From contig NC_053389.1 in the NCBI RefSeq assembly GCF_905171765.1, positions 787,564,254 to 787,628,253 of the forward strand: a DNA stretch of 64,000 nt. Reading direction: 5' to 3'. Positions within the stretch are counted from its first letter, which is position 1, and the number at the start of each line of letters is the position of its first letter. This stretch comes from Bufo bufo (taxonomy: Eukaryota > Chordata > Amphibia > Anura > Bufonidae). A program made the translations under genes and the position numbers. Below the pieces are notes generated by a model. That model was not told the DNA's origin. It did not search any database and saw only the letters and a program-made list of their open reading frames with translations. Shown here piece after piece: positions 22,770 to 34,330 of the stretch.

Positions 22770-23653
22770 TATAGTAGTTATATTCTTGTACATAGGAGCA
22801 GTATTATAGTAGTTATATTCTTGAACATAGGAGCAGTATTATAGTAGTTATATTCTTGTACATAGGAGCAGTATTATCGTAGTTATATTCTTGTACATAG
22901 GAGGCAGTATTATAGTAGTTATATTCTTGTACATAGGAGCAGTATTATAGTAGTTATATTCTTGAACATAGGAGCAGTATTATAGTAGTTATATTCTTGT
23001 ACGTAGGAGTTAGTATTATAGTAGTTCTATTCTTGTACATAGGAGGCAGTATTATAGTAGTTATATTCTTGTACATAGGAGCAGTATTATAGTAGTTATA
23101 TTCTTGTACATAGGAGGCAGTATTATAGTAGTTATATTCTTGTACATAGGAGGCAGTATTATAGTAGTTATATTCTTGTACATAGGAGCAGTAATATAGT
23201 AGTTATATTCTTGTACATAGAAGCTGTATTATAGTAGTTATATTCTTGTACATAGGAGGCAGTATTATAGTACTTATATTCTTGTACATAGGAGGCAGTA
23301 TTATAGTAGTTATATTCTTGTACATAGGAGCTGTATTATAGTAGTTATATTCTTGTACATAGGAGGCAGTATTATAGTAGTTATATTCTTGTACATAGGA
23401 GCTGTATTATAGTAGTTATATTCTTGTACATAGGACCAGTATTATAGTAGTTATATTCTTGTACATAGGAGGCAGTATTATAGTAGTTATATTCTTGTAC
23501 ATAGGAGCAGTATTATAGTAGTTATATTCTTGTACATAGGAGGCAGTATTATAGTAGTTATATTCTTGTACGTAGGAGGTTGTATTATAGTAGTTATATT
23601 CTTGTACGTAGGAGTTAGTATTATAGTAGTTATATTCTAGTATATAGGAGGCA
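22770..23653. repeat. 35/36-bp minisatellite array, block 6
   Basis: About 25 units. The variant CGTAGGAGTTAGTATTATAG followed by TAGTTCTAT occurs here (23002) and in block 1 (3480), supporting common descent. The block ends ATATAGGAGGCA at the 3' junction of a Tx1-type LINE. Confidence 0.96.
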
Positions 23654-25207
23654 CTTTTATTAGAAACAATGGTCATTTACCAGAAATCATACATATCCAA
23701 CAGTATAAATAATAATGATAATAACTTTAACTTAACAATAGTCCATCGCTGTTAAAGGGAAAGAAAATAAATAAATCAGCAATAAACACAATTACATTAT
23801 GAAGATAAGTCCACATCCACCACATGTACATTCTTCCATAACATCCTGTTTCTCTCCTTTTTCCTACATTCTAAGTTCTTTATCCACCTCAGCTCTGACA
23901 TGATCAGGTTCACCACTTGCCTGTGATGGAACGGCTCGTTATGTATGGACACTTTTGTTCTGGTATGCCAGTGATATTTTAATGATTGTTATAATAAGGT
24001 ACATCGTCCCCCTGTCAATGTCAGGTATATTAGTTGGTACCCCATAGATGACATCTGGGTATGTAAGACACCGCAGTCTTGGGATCTTTAACCTAGAGGA
24101 TACTTCCTGCCATATTTTCTGCCCTTCCTTGTACTCAGATATAAAATGTGCCATGGTCTCCTCCTGTTGACATCCTAAGGGACACTTACGCTCTGACACA
24201 CTCAGATGTTTTAGATTCCCCTTAACATAAAGCGTCCCATGCAAGGACAGCCAGGCTATATAAAAAATAATTGCGGGGAGCCTGACTCCATTAAGAAACC
24301 TTAGACTTTCTTTCAAGGTTACCGTTGTACAGTCTTTTAATTCTGGCTGTATATAAAAGAAAGTCTTACATATGGTCAGGTACAGCTCTTTCCTGGTCTT
24401 ACTCTCAATACACACTTTATCAATCCTCCAGTTTCTCAAACACCTAAGACCATATTCCAGGTACTGGGGGAGGAAGCCATGAGTCAACCGACACCTCATG
24501 AGACTGCCGCCTCGCACCCAAGACTCTGCAAAAGGCAATATCCAGTCCCTGACACTGTTCACTCACAGGGAGCTGTTCTCCAAGTCTAGGCAACCAAAAT
24601 TAACTTTTAGGAACAAGGAGTCAAAGAACACCCTTGGATTTATCATATCCAGCCCACCCTCTCTCCTCTGTAGGAGCTGGAAGAACAGGCTAAAGAGCCT
24701 AGTCGAGAAAGATTCTGGTAAAGAAAAAATGACAGACTCATATAAAAAGACAGGAACCAGGTAAGTTTTTAATATAGTAACCCTTTCTCTATAGGTCAGC
24801 CTCCAGTTCTTCCATCGCTGAACCTTTGCATTTCCAGCTTACAACTTCTCCTCCCAATTTATCCTGGCGTTATCGTCCCTACCGAATTCAACCCTTAAGA
24901 TCTTAATATAGGTGGAGGTTCGCGAATTGTGGCAGATCAAAGTCTGGATCAAAATTCAGTGTCCAGAAAGCTTGACTCTTCTCAAGGTTGACCAGAGACC
25001 CTGAGGCCTCAGAGTAGCTTCTGATGGCTGCAGACAACATCTGCACCTCACGAGGTTCAGATATCACCACCGTCACATCCTCTGCGTAGGCAACAGAGGC
25101 AGGCACTCAGAGGCAGGCAGTGGGGGACCGGCACCCCCTGAAAATCACACTCCTGCAGCGACCTCATGAACGGGTCTAAGGCAAACACATACAGCAGTGG
25201 TAAGAAA

Positions 25208-26698
25208 AATTAAAATTAATGTAACGCACAAAAGTAACTACTGCCCCAAGAGGTGCACTCAGTCGGGTGGACTCACCCTGTCCACTCCCAGAGACAGTAA
25301 AAATGTAATAAGAATAACTGGGCACTCTCAGGATATCTGGATCAATTGAAATTTAATAGCATATAATAAAATAGCAATGAACAACAGTATATATTGGCGG
25401 TGATGATAAACACTAAAAATCAATATATATAACACACAACATGCAGTAATACCCTGTAAAACCACTGGAAACAGAGATCTAAAATGTAATTAAATTCGAG
25501 GAATAAAATGGAATACTCGATAATAAAATATTCGTATGAATATTCAGCCAAATATTCGTATGTTAATGGTAGCGATAAGCAGTATCCTCTAATATTGTCC
25601 AATTCGATTAAATAGACAGGGGTATCCAAAAGATTCTACAGTCTTAATACGCGATCAAATGAACAAACTTTAAGCGGCGTCCCGCTTATGACATCCACCA
25701 GTAGCGTCCCACTGGACTAGGAGTCATACGAATTAAAGTAGCTGGATAAAATCGAACGGTCTTACCGTCTCCCTTGATAGGTCAACGAAGGAAATAATGT
25801 AGTCCTCTAAGTAAGTAGACCGATAGTTCATCAATAAATTCACACACTGGCAATTGTTTGGCACATGTATTCAGGCCTTCTCCATGGACTCAGGTCTTAC
25901 AGGTTATATTCCACATAAGCCATTCGTATGACAGACGATTCCTTCTTAGCGATAATCCAGTCAGTTCTCCAGCTTCCCAAGTGGTCCAAATTTCTGGGGT
26001 CCTGTCTAGGCTACACGCGTTTCAGGGTATCACATTACCCCTACCTCAGTAGCTATCAGTCCCCCAAAAAGTCCTTTCTTTATATAATGGATAGGCTATT
26101 CCCAAAACTAGGATCAAGTATTCCAAAAACCTGGAGTGGATTAACTGTTTAGTCCACTCTGTCTCAGTACCTCTATTTTCATTTATCAGAATCCTCACAA
26201 TATTATATAAAATTCCATTGCTAACATACCTTTAATATATAAATACACATATATGCTAAATTAATGTTAAAATAAGTTTTAACATACCACATTTAAAGTC
26301 ACAATCACACTCTAAAATGAAAGCATGCTCTAATTAGGCTTTGCAGCTGAAGGTGCAAAAACCCTTTCATCCCCATATAGACATAAGTCTAGAGATTCCA
26401 ATGCAACAAAAAACGCATCCGACACCATGCGGTTTCCATGCGGTTCTGATGCGTTTTTTCCGGCAAACACCTTGGACGCCTTTTTATAGTCCTTCTATAT
26501 TCTTTAAAGTCCCCAGAATCAAAATATAAGGGAAATACACTTGAAAAAAATTTTTTAATTTTTATTTTTTTTGTATGTGTTCACCACCTCAATTAACTGG
26601 CGGTGGGCCATATGAATTCTACTGTTCAACCTTAAAAAGGAAGAAAACAGTTTAGCTCGAAAATCTTCATAAAATATTTTCACAGTGTTGTTCAGGAT
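25208..26698 (-). mobile_element. Non-coding repeat with a hammerhead-like motif, inserted in the LINE
   Basis: About 1.49 kb of AT-rich sequence splits the Tx1 reverse transcriptase between VRQGFPLS and LLYVFALDPF. It encodes nothing recognisable. On the minus strand it contains CTGAGGT, a stem of about 6 bp, then GAAACGCG. It ends near the left junction in TTACATTAATTTTAATTTTT. The combination recalls the terminal repeats of Penelope-like elements, which are known to carry hammerhead ribozymes. Exact ends are uncertain by about 10-20 bp. Confidence 0.5.
26009..26056 (-). ncRNA. Hammerhead ribozyme-like motif
   Basis: On the minus strand, CTGAGGT (26049-26043) is followed by a stem-loop AGGGGTA-ATGTG-ATACCCT and then GAAAC (26023-26019) leading into GCGTGTAGCC. 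The conserved core CUGANGA is kept except for its last A. Stem II and the GAAA box are intact. A cleavage site and stem I/III partners were not established, so self-cleavage is uncertain. Confidence 0.5.
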
Positions 26699-28380
26699 AA
26701 TGGACAAAGGGAAACCCTGTCTCACTCCTGCCTCAACTCTGAACATGTCACCCTGCCAACCATTGATCAGAGGAAAGATCTCAGTCTCTCTATACAAGGT
26801 TTTTAGCCAATCAATAAATTACCGTTCTTTGACAAAGTGGCCCATAGATACTCATGGTCTACTCTGTCAAAAGCTTTAGCCTGGTCAATACCAACAACAT
26901 ATCTCCCACACCGTAGAGCTTTACATCTCTCAAACATCTCCCTTATCGAGATGACTGCTCCAGAGATGTTCCACCCTTTTACTGTGCCGAACTGACAGCC
27001 TGCCAACATTGCCTCCAGTTCTTGATGTCGCTAGGCTCCTTACCTTTAGTCAGCAGAATTAATGAGGACACCCTCATGAACGAAGGCATCAGGTGATTTT
27101 CTAGACAATTTTTGTACATGTCCATGAGGATTGGAGCTAAGTGCTTTCTGAACTTCTTATAAAATTCTGCGGTAATACCATCAGGATCTGGTGCCTTCTT
27201 TAGATGTCATTTATCAATGGCCACTTTAACCTCCTCCACCGTCAATTCTGCTGTTAAAGGAGAAAAGTCCACATAATTAGTATTAGGTCCTGGAGTTGCT
27301 TCCAAGAATTGAGTCATCTTATCTTTATCCAAAGCGCCTTCCTCTGAAATAAGTCAGTATAGTAGGATCTGACCACCCCCAGGATACCCTCCCGAGATTC
27401 CTGTAAAACGCCCTGGGAGTCAGTGAGACCTGTGACCACTTTGTTCGCCACACGCTCCCGGCAGTTTTCAAAGGGATCAGGTGACCCTAAGGTCCCATAA
27501 TCCCGCTGAAGAACCAGGGAGATGTACCTGCTGTACTGATACTGCCTTATTTCAGATTTCAGCCGTTTTATCTTTTGCTGGTCCCGCCCATCTGCCGAAT
27601 ACAGTGACTCCAATTCTTTCCGCAATTTGAAATACTGGCTATACTTACTCTTCCCTTTTCTAAATGACAGTCTCCTTAAGAGGAATCTGATCTCATCCTT
27701 GATGTCCTTCCACGAGTCAGCCATGTTATCATAAAAGTCCACTCTCTCTAGTTGTTGCTGAAAAAGAGAGTGGACACAAACCTCGGCATGAGGATCCTCC
27801 AGGAGACTAGAGTTAAGACTCCTTAGCCCCCTACCAACATCAACACGCTAAGTGGCTCCTAAGCTGAAAGACAAGGCCAAGTGATCAGAGAAAGGGACGA
27901 CCTTCTCACACATCCCACTAACCACTTCTGTAGAGTTTACAAAAGCCTTATCAATGCGACTACTTCTGTCAGCACAGGAATATGTAAATTTTGGCTTCCT
28001 ACCATCCTGTGTGAACACATCGTTGAGGCCTGCTTGCTGGATCATGCTATTTAGGACCTTGGAGTCCCTGGTCACTGCTCGGTCGGAGGATCTGTCTCCC
28101 GATGTCCTAGTGACTTTGAAATCTCCAGCCAACACCACTGGGACAGAGGTAAAAAGATACTGCTTAACCTCATTAAATAACTGGATCCTTTCCGCCACTG
28201 ACTGTGGGCCATAGATATTAATGAGCCGGAGTCTTCTACTAGGGACAGTGACCTCCAGGACCAGACACCGACCCATAATAACTTTTGTCAGTCTATGTAC
28301 AGTCACATCATTGGTGGTGAACAATATAGCAACCCGGCATAAGGCTCCACAGCCAGCGACCAGAAAGAAGGACCATTATG

Positions 28381-29086
28381 ATATTACATAAGATATTCTA
28401 TTTATTTCTTCGTTTAAATGGCTGAATGGCCTTCAAGACCACAAAAACTAGACATGTTCTCAGAGTGTAAATTTCCCTTACCTTTTTCGGTAATTCGTCG
28501 TACAAAATGTATTTCTCAGTAGGAGACAACAAATAACGCTGGAGAAAACTCCTGCCAGGGTAAAGAGACTGTGAAATTTGTGCCCCCTCTCTCTTTAGAT
28601 ATTACTAGTGGTGGTAATATGAGATCATGTTACTGCTGGATATCTGGAAATCATCAGTATGGATTCTATTAATTGTATGCAGAAGTATTTATTGCAGCCG
28701 CTGGCAAGTTGACAGTTATGTAAGATATCAAGGTACCAGGCAGAACCATAATCCAAGTATTTACAGCAAAGCAGGATGTTTTTCTAGTTATACGGATTAC
28801 CAGCTATAAGTGCTCTTACCGGCAGGGGAGGTAATTATCTCTATTTATATCATACATTGATTATGCAGATTCCTCCATCATGTTAAGTGGGATACCAAAT
28901 GCATATATTTTCTTCCGACACCACTATAGCATATGTTACTGTGGACGAAATGTCAAAAGAGGGATGAGTATGATGCAGTTAAATTCATTTAATCTGGCAT
29001 CTAATGGTCTGGAAATGCCACTAGTCTACAGCGCAACAAAAATAGGGCCATGGTGGATTAGCAGGAAATTACAGACGGAGTAAACG
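28381..29086. other. Unassigned sequence
   Basis: About 700 bp of AT-rich DNA to the right of the Tx1 relic. No gene, known repeat or tandem structure recognised; short open frames only. Confidence 0.4.
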
Positions 29087-29476
29087 TTAAAGGGGTCATC
29101 CAATACTATAAAAATGTCCCCCATGTGCCGGGCCCCTCACAGTGAATATACTTACCTGGTTCCTCACTCCCTGCGCCGCTCCTGGTCCCCGCACCGCCGC
29201 TGCTGCTTCTCCCCGTGCATGTATGAAAACATCCGGTGTCGCAGGGGAGCAGCCAATGGCAGGCGGGGACGAGCCTCCCTAGCAGCACCCGCAATGCTAT
29301 GGAGGCTCGTCCCCGCCTGCCGTTGGCTGCTCCCCACCCTGACACTGGATGTTTTCATCCGCGCACTGGGAGAAGAAGCAGCGGCGATGCAGGGACCAGG
29401 AGCGGGGTAAGTATATTCCCTGTGATGGGCCCGGCATATGGGGGAGCATTTTTATAGTATTGGATAACCCTTTTAA
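29087..29476. mobile_element. TTAA-flanked foldback MITE (390 bp), GC-rich
   Basis: TTAA occurs at both ends (29087-29090 and 29473-29476). The inverted ends are AGGGGTCATCCAATACTATA and its near-complement TATAGTATTGGATAACCCTT. The whole element is close to one long palindrome. The arms contain GCCTCC/GGAGGC and the 20-mer GGCAGGCGGGGACGAGCCTC. It is the same family as 60607-61015. TTAA duplications point to piggyBac-type mobilisation. Confidence 0.85.
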
Positions 29477-29521
29477 CTTGATGCTCAACCTGTTAAATAC
29501 ACTGTTGCAGCAAAATTTACA

Positions 29522-29660
29522 CTAAGGCCTCATGCACATGACCATATGTATTTTGCGGTCCGCAAAAACGGATCCGCCAAAATTACGGATGATGTCCGTG
29601 GGCATTCCATATTTTGCGTAACAGAACAGCTTGCCTCTAATAGAACAGTGCGTAGTTTTA
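29522..29660. mobile_element. Relic of a dispersed foldback repeat
   Basis: The segment AAGGCCTCATGCACATGACC followed by ATTTTGCGGTCCGCAAAAAC resembles the left arm of the GCGGTCCGCA-containing repeats at 41500-41620 and 51851-52160. Only one arm is recognisable. Confidence 0.5.
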
Positions 29661-30609
29661 AAGTGTATAATATTTTTTTATAGGACAACCCCTTTTAGTA
29701 TCAATTTCATGTTTGCTATATCTGTACCTTAGAGTCCAGCCATGAGATCTGGAGAACCTGAGGACTTGCCCAACACAGTGCATGAGGATCCTCTGATGGA
29801 GCTAGGTTCTGGTACAATAATGGCCCCTATTTGCCCTTGTCCCTTGTTCTAGGGTCATTTCTTGTGGATTTTGATTTCCTCAGGTGGGCCAAGACAGAAG
29901 GCATTCCAATTAGTTTTCTCACATTCACCATTATCTGCTGCACGTCCGACAAGCCAAGCTCTTTGAGAAGCCCCACCTTTAGTATAATCGGTAGGGATTA
30001 GGAGAAGACAGGCCTATTATTTTTATACAGTAGCTGGGTCTCAGCAATGCTGATGCTAGCACTGCCTAATTTAAGGACAATCACTTTAAAACCTGGGGTA
30101 GGTGCCATGGACTATCCCAGGATATGACATCAGCAAACTAAGATGACATCATCGTGAATATGGCACCTCCCCGATGGTTTCCAAATGATTCGCAATATTT
30201 GGCGGTACTACCTACGGCCAGAGATACGGCACCTATCCCATGGTTTTAAAGTATTTCTCCTTGAAGAGAGCAATATTTGGCAGTACTATCTGCAGACTTT
30301 GTTTTGAGTGGTTATTAATATGAGGAAATACTCTTGGCCTCTATTCCTGTCCACACGTGCTCATGTGTTCTCATCAGGACACATCTATTGGAACTATTTT
30401 TGTATTTTATGGTTCGTACTATGGCCGAAGCACCAGCCTTTCCAATTCTGACCCCCTTTACCCCCTGCAGTTCTTAACCGAGTTTAGATGATCAGAGATC
30501 TTTACGGTAATCTAGGGTCATCCCCATAGCACGGCGGGGAGACCAGGTGTTGCGGGGGTGATACAGATGTGACTATTACGACCTTGTGATACTGCGCTTG
30601 ATCTTCTAT

Positions 30610-30644
<35 letters not shown>

Positions 30645-31529
30645 GTCTGTTTATTAAAGTATTTGTCTATTCTCCTGATTTTAACAACTAAATTGTTTCA
30701 TAGATCTCACCCCCATGTATGCTGCTCCCTCAGAGTGAATGAGGCTCTCCAGGCTGTTTATGCCTTTTACAACCTTCCCAGCATGCGGGCATACAGCGCA
30801 GGATGCCAGGGGATCGATCGGCAAGCCCCAAGCCTTACATTGATCCAACCATAATGAATAAATTGCTTGGTCTATATGTCTTCCTGCCCTGTTTCTTCAG
30901 TCATGTATTAATACATCCAGCTGTACGTAAGGTGACGGATGCTAGCTGCAGACAGTGGATAAGCAGACAATGGGTTACATTCAGAAATCGAAACGCGAAT
31001 AACATCTGCCTTATTAATGCATCGGTTGTAATCCTCCTCTGCTCAGCAACACACCACAAAAAAAGAGCATGGCCGAATAACTCACTATGCAGCAAAATTA
31101 TTATCATCTTTTGCAAAAAATACTAGTGTGTATGATCATGAGGTGGCATAAGGAAGAGAAGTATTACTTATCTTGAAAAATTACAATTTGTGCCCAATCG
31201 TACAACACGTTCTTTTTTTGCACAGTGACTTTATTACCACCCTTTTGAAAAATTTGCCCCAATGTTTTGGTTTTTTAATGCATAGTCCTATATCTCTTCA
31301 TATTGAGGTGCAGCTTGAAATCCTCTGGTGAGTGCTTATGGGATATCCCATAAATGCATGTTAGGCAGGGCGTGCAGTTGCGCCCGGGCCTTGGGGACCC
31401 TCTTTTACATATGACAAGCTGTGATTAATGGCACCTGGTAGGTGAGGATCCTCTTACAGATTTTGCATTGGGTACCAGAGCTTCAAGTTGTAAATCTCGG
31501 GTGATAGATATGGGTCAAACCTCAGGGAC
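29661..31529. other. Unassigned sequence with a (TA)n run
   Basis: No gene recognised. A (TA)n microsatellite of about 26 bp lies at 30614-30640. Parts of 30130-30290 share phrases with the tandem repeat at 31530-31865 (ATATGGC/ATACGGCACCTATCCCATGG and TGGCAGTACTA), suggesting older copies of that unit. Confidence 0.45.
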
Positions 31530-31865
31530 TCTCACCTTTTCAAAAGAACCTGGGATGTTGGTGACCTCCATTCAGTGATGCATGGAGACAACACTAACTA
31601 TAGATTATATGGCAGTACTACATAAGGACAGAGATATGGCCCCTATTCCATGGGACCCTCACCTTTCAAGAGAACCTGGGATATTGGTGACCTCCATTCA
31701 GTGATGCATAGAGACAATACTCACTATAGATTATATGGCAGTACTACATAAGGACATAGATATGGCCCCTATCCCATGGGACCCTCACCTATCAAGAGAA
31801 CCTGGGATGTTGGTGACCTCCATTTAGTGATGCATGGAGACAACACTCACCATAGAGTATAATGG
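31530..31865. repeat. Short tandem repeat, about 122-bp unit, 2.7 copies
   Basis: The unit includes AGAACCTGGGAT, TTGGTGACCTCCATTCAGTG and TATATGGCAGTACTACATAA. It is repeated at roughly 31545, 31667 and 31790 with few differences. Non-coding. Confidence 0.8.
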
Positions 31866-34240
31866 AGAGGACCTGCCTTTTAGCTCTTTCCATTAATCAC
31901 ATAAGCGTCAGTGGTGAGACACAGCCACCTCCCGATTGAAGTCTGTCTCCGTTGATTGGTGAATGACACCCGCGTTTTCTTGATAGGTGAGGGTCTCAGG
32001 GGGTAGACCCACACCTATCATACATCAGTTAGCATCCCATCCCATTGAACAGCTCATCTTTAGCCCCAGTCTCCAGGGGCACATAGCAGCCCTATAATAT
32101 GTCAACCGTTAGCCGGTATCTGGATACACATGAAGGTCGGTATCACCTTCTTACTTTAGGTAAGTGAGGAACTTAATGACACCTAAATAACACAATAGCA
32201 GTCATTTCAAACTTCTGTAATAGAAGGGCAGTGACGGTGGAGGATGAGAGTATTTATAGCTCTTCGCTTTTTTACCTGCTGAGTTTCCACGTTCCCCACT
32301 TTCGCTGTCAGTGTTCCCTCCCCCTCAGTCCTTTTCCTCTCATGTCAGAAAATTCTCTGAATTTCTCGGTGTGCTCACATTATATCTACGGCACAAACTG
32401 AATACACTGAAACGCGCTTCCTGCAGTCACTTCCAATCTTTTCTTGCACAACAGTGAGTCATAGGCACCTAAATTTGGCAGCCCCAGACCTACCGCTGTG
32501 TGCTACCTGACATGGCGAGCTGGCCTACTGAGGAACTGAAATTAGCATATGTCCTTTGTGTTCTCCGAGTGCCCCGGCCCCCCCACAAGACGACTTTTGT
32601 TTGGGAGGAGGCAGGAAAAAAAATCTCCTTCCTTCCCGTTGCCACTGAATAATAATTTTTCTCTCTGTTTGTCTCCTTAAACAATAAAGTCTTGTGCAAC
32701 AAGCCGAGGCTGTGACAGGATTTCTGAAGCTGTGATTACATCTGCGGGTGCTTCAATCCAGCTGCCTCTTAACGCGGTTCTCAAAATAGTGCGTGTGGAT
32801 CTGTTCACCACGCCTGCAGCTTTGGGCATGTTACAGATAATCAGGGAAGAATTACTGCTGGTATCAGGCAAATGGCCCAAGGGGTTCCTGTTCTAATGTA
32901 TCAACCGAAGAACATGATAGATCTTCATCCTATGTAAAGTACTATAGGGGTCCTTGAAATGGAAAGTCTTGTACTACAGTCTTATGGTGGCCAGACACTT
33001 CAGATAGATGTTGGTTGAACAGCAGATGAACAAACAAACATCTGGTGAGCGTTGGTTTCACAGACACAGCCATACACATCTTAGTCCGTAATGGCCATTA
33101 CAGTTGTTCAAACTGCCCGTACGCGTTAAATGAAACCGAGCACTGTCTTGATTTGAACGAAAGATCTTTCGTCCGACCATTGGACAAAAATATTAAACAC
33201 GCCAAACTTCTTTTAAAATGATAATGCTCTGTGAACGGTCAGCCATAAACGATCATTTGCTGTTGCATTTCAACCAACGAACGTTCGTTTTGGTTGAACT
33301 CATCGACTTTAATGTGGAAGTCCGTGCACATTTCGCTTACAGCAAACGACTCCTCCGGCATACATTACTGTATAGACTTCACCATTCCGATCTCTTCACA
33401 TCATAACAGATCAGAAGATCATTTTCTGTTCTTCGGTTCACTCGTTGCAGTTTGGTGCCATAGTTGCATGGATCTCTTGATCTTGAGCAAAACTAGAATG
33501 GGATTTAGGATTTGACTTACCGTATATGGATCAATTTTCCTTTCTAGGATCCACTTCTAGTTTTCCCTAATAAAAAAAATAATCATGCATAAAGTTCAGA
33601 AGTACGAACACAGCCTATAACTAAATAATTTGCAGCCACACATCTTCGGATCTGAAAAAGCTTTAGGGTGTTTCTCTGAATGGCATAGTTTAGTTCACAC
33701 TGTTATCTGATGTGTTTTGAAGGATGTGATCGCCACCATATTTATGTGCAGCCTGTATTCTGCCTATGGCGTGGAATCCCGAGGCACACAGTAAATTGCC
33801 ATAGCGTTGTGTATTACCACCTTCCACAAAAACCTTTCACTAAGGTGTGAGTGTTGTAATAAAGGGCAGCAGTAACATATAAAGCATCAGAGAAATGTTT
33901 CTTCAAGCATGATGGCTATGAACTTTTCCTTCATACAGACCTGTCAGAGCAAAGTACATCGAGTATATGTATTTGTCACCTAATAACTGAAATGGTGCAA
34001 AATATACAAAATGTCACATCTTACTAAACCAACGAGTGACATTCACCCTATAGACAGCCTTTATACAAGAGAGACCTTGTCTGATCAATCTGCTGTTGGC
34101 TCACCAAGACGTATTATGCAGTAAAAAATTAAATGGGAGACTTTTATAAATGTGGGTGATAGCTGCAACACGTTATGCACAGGTAGGACTGCAAAATTTG
34201 GGCGTGTGCAAATTGTAGGATGACCAATGGACATTTGCTT
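31866..34240. other. Unassigned sequence
   Basis: About 2.4 kb without recognisable genes. Open frames are short and lack protein-like character. The segment 32980-33520, starting TGGTGGCCAGACACTTCAGA, may be a decayed MITE, but I could not find matching ends. Confidence 0.4.
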
Positions 34241-34330
34241 GAGAAAGACTGATGAAGGTCGAAACGTCGCTTGTACGATGCTGATTTGTGAATAAATCAC
34301 CACTCTGATTTTCCACACTGGCGAGTGCTG
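34241..34330 (+). other. Degenerate hammerhead/Penelope-tail-like segment
   Basis: CTGATGA (34249-34255) and GAAAC (34261-34265) are separated by only AGGTC, too short for a normal stem II. They are followed by GTGAATAAATCACC and GAGTGCTGCGGATTACTG. The order of parts resembles repeats with hammerhead cores. If it is one, stem II has been lost. Confidence 0.35.

Larger units (their letters stand above)
23939..28375 (-). pseudogene. Tx1-type ORF2 (endonuclease-reverse transcriptase), heavily broken
   Basis: The endonuclease part (28375-27848) has RLINIYGP, AGDFKVTR and SDHLALSF; the N-terminal catalytic residues are missing. A linker follows (27742-27314). Reverse transcriptase pieces: DPDGITAEFYKKF near 27195, then VVGIDQAKAFDRVDHEYLW at about 26910-26850, then VRQGFPLS near 26720. 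After the inserted repeat come LLYVFALDPFMRSL (about 25200) and SVAYAEDVTVV (25095), where the catalytic pair appears as A-E-D instead of A-D-D. The C-terminal frame (24562-23939) keeps CPLGCQQEETMAHF of the zinc motif. There are numerous frameshifts, and the element is old. Tx1-type assignment is by general resemblance. Confidence 0.78.
23654..28380 (-). mobile_element. Decayed Tx1-type LINE (ORF2 and 3' tail), interrupted
   Basis: The 3' end reads CTAATAAAAG and joins the minisatellite at 23653/23654. Going up the minus strand are the ORF2 C-terminus, reverse transcriptase, linker and part of the endonuclease, ending about 28380 where similarity stops. ORF1 and the 5' end are absent, so it is 5' truncated or rearranged. 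A separate 1.5-kb repeat lies inside the reverse transcriptase at about 25208-26698. Confidence 0.78.

Noticed and set aside
2544..23653. CRISPR array
   Set aside because: Units are head-to-tail with no unique spacers, the sequence context is eukaryotic, and no cas gene is present. It is a minisatellite.
32490..32880. Possible conserved host exon (short minus-strand frames)
   Set aside because: Frames are below 75 codons, without splice-site or protein similarity that I can support.
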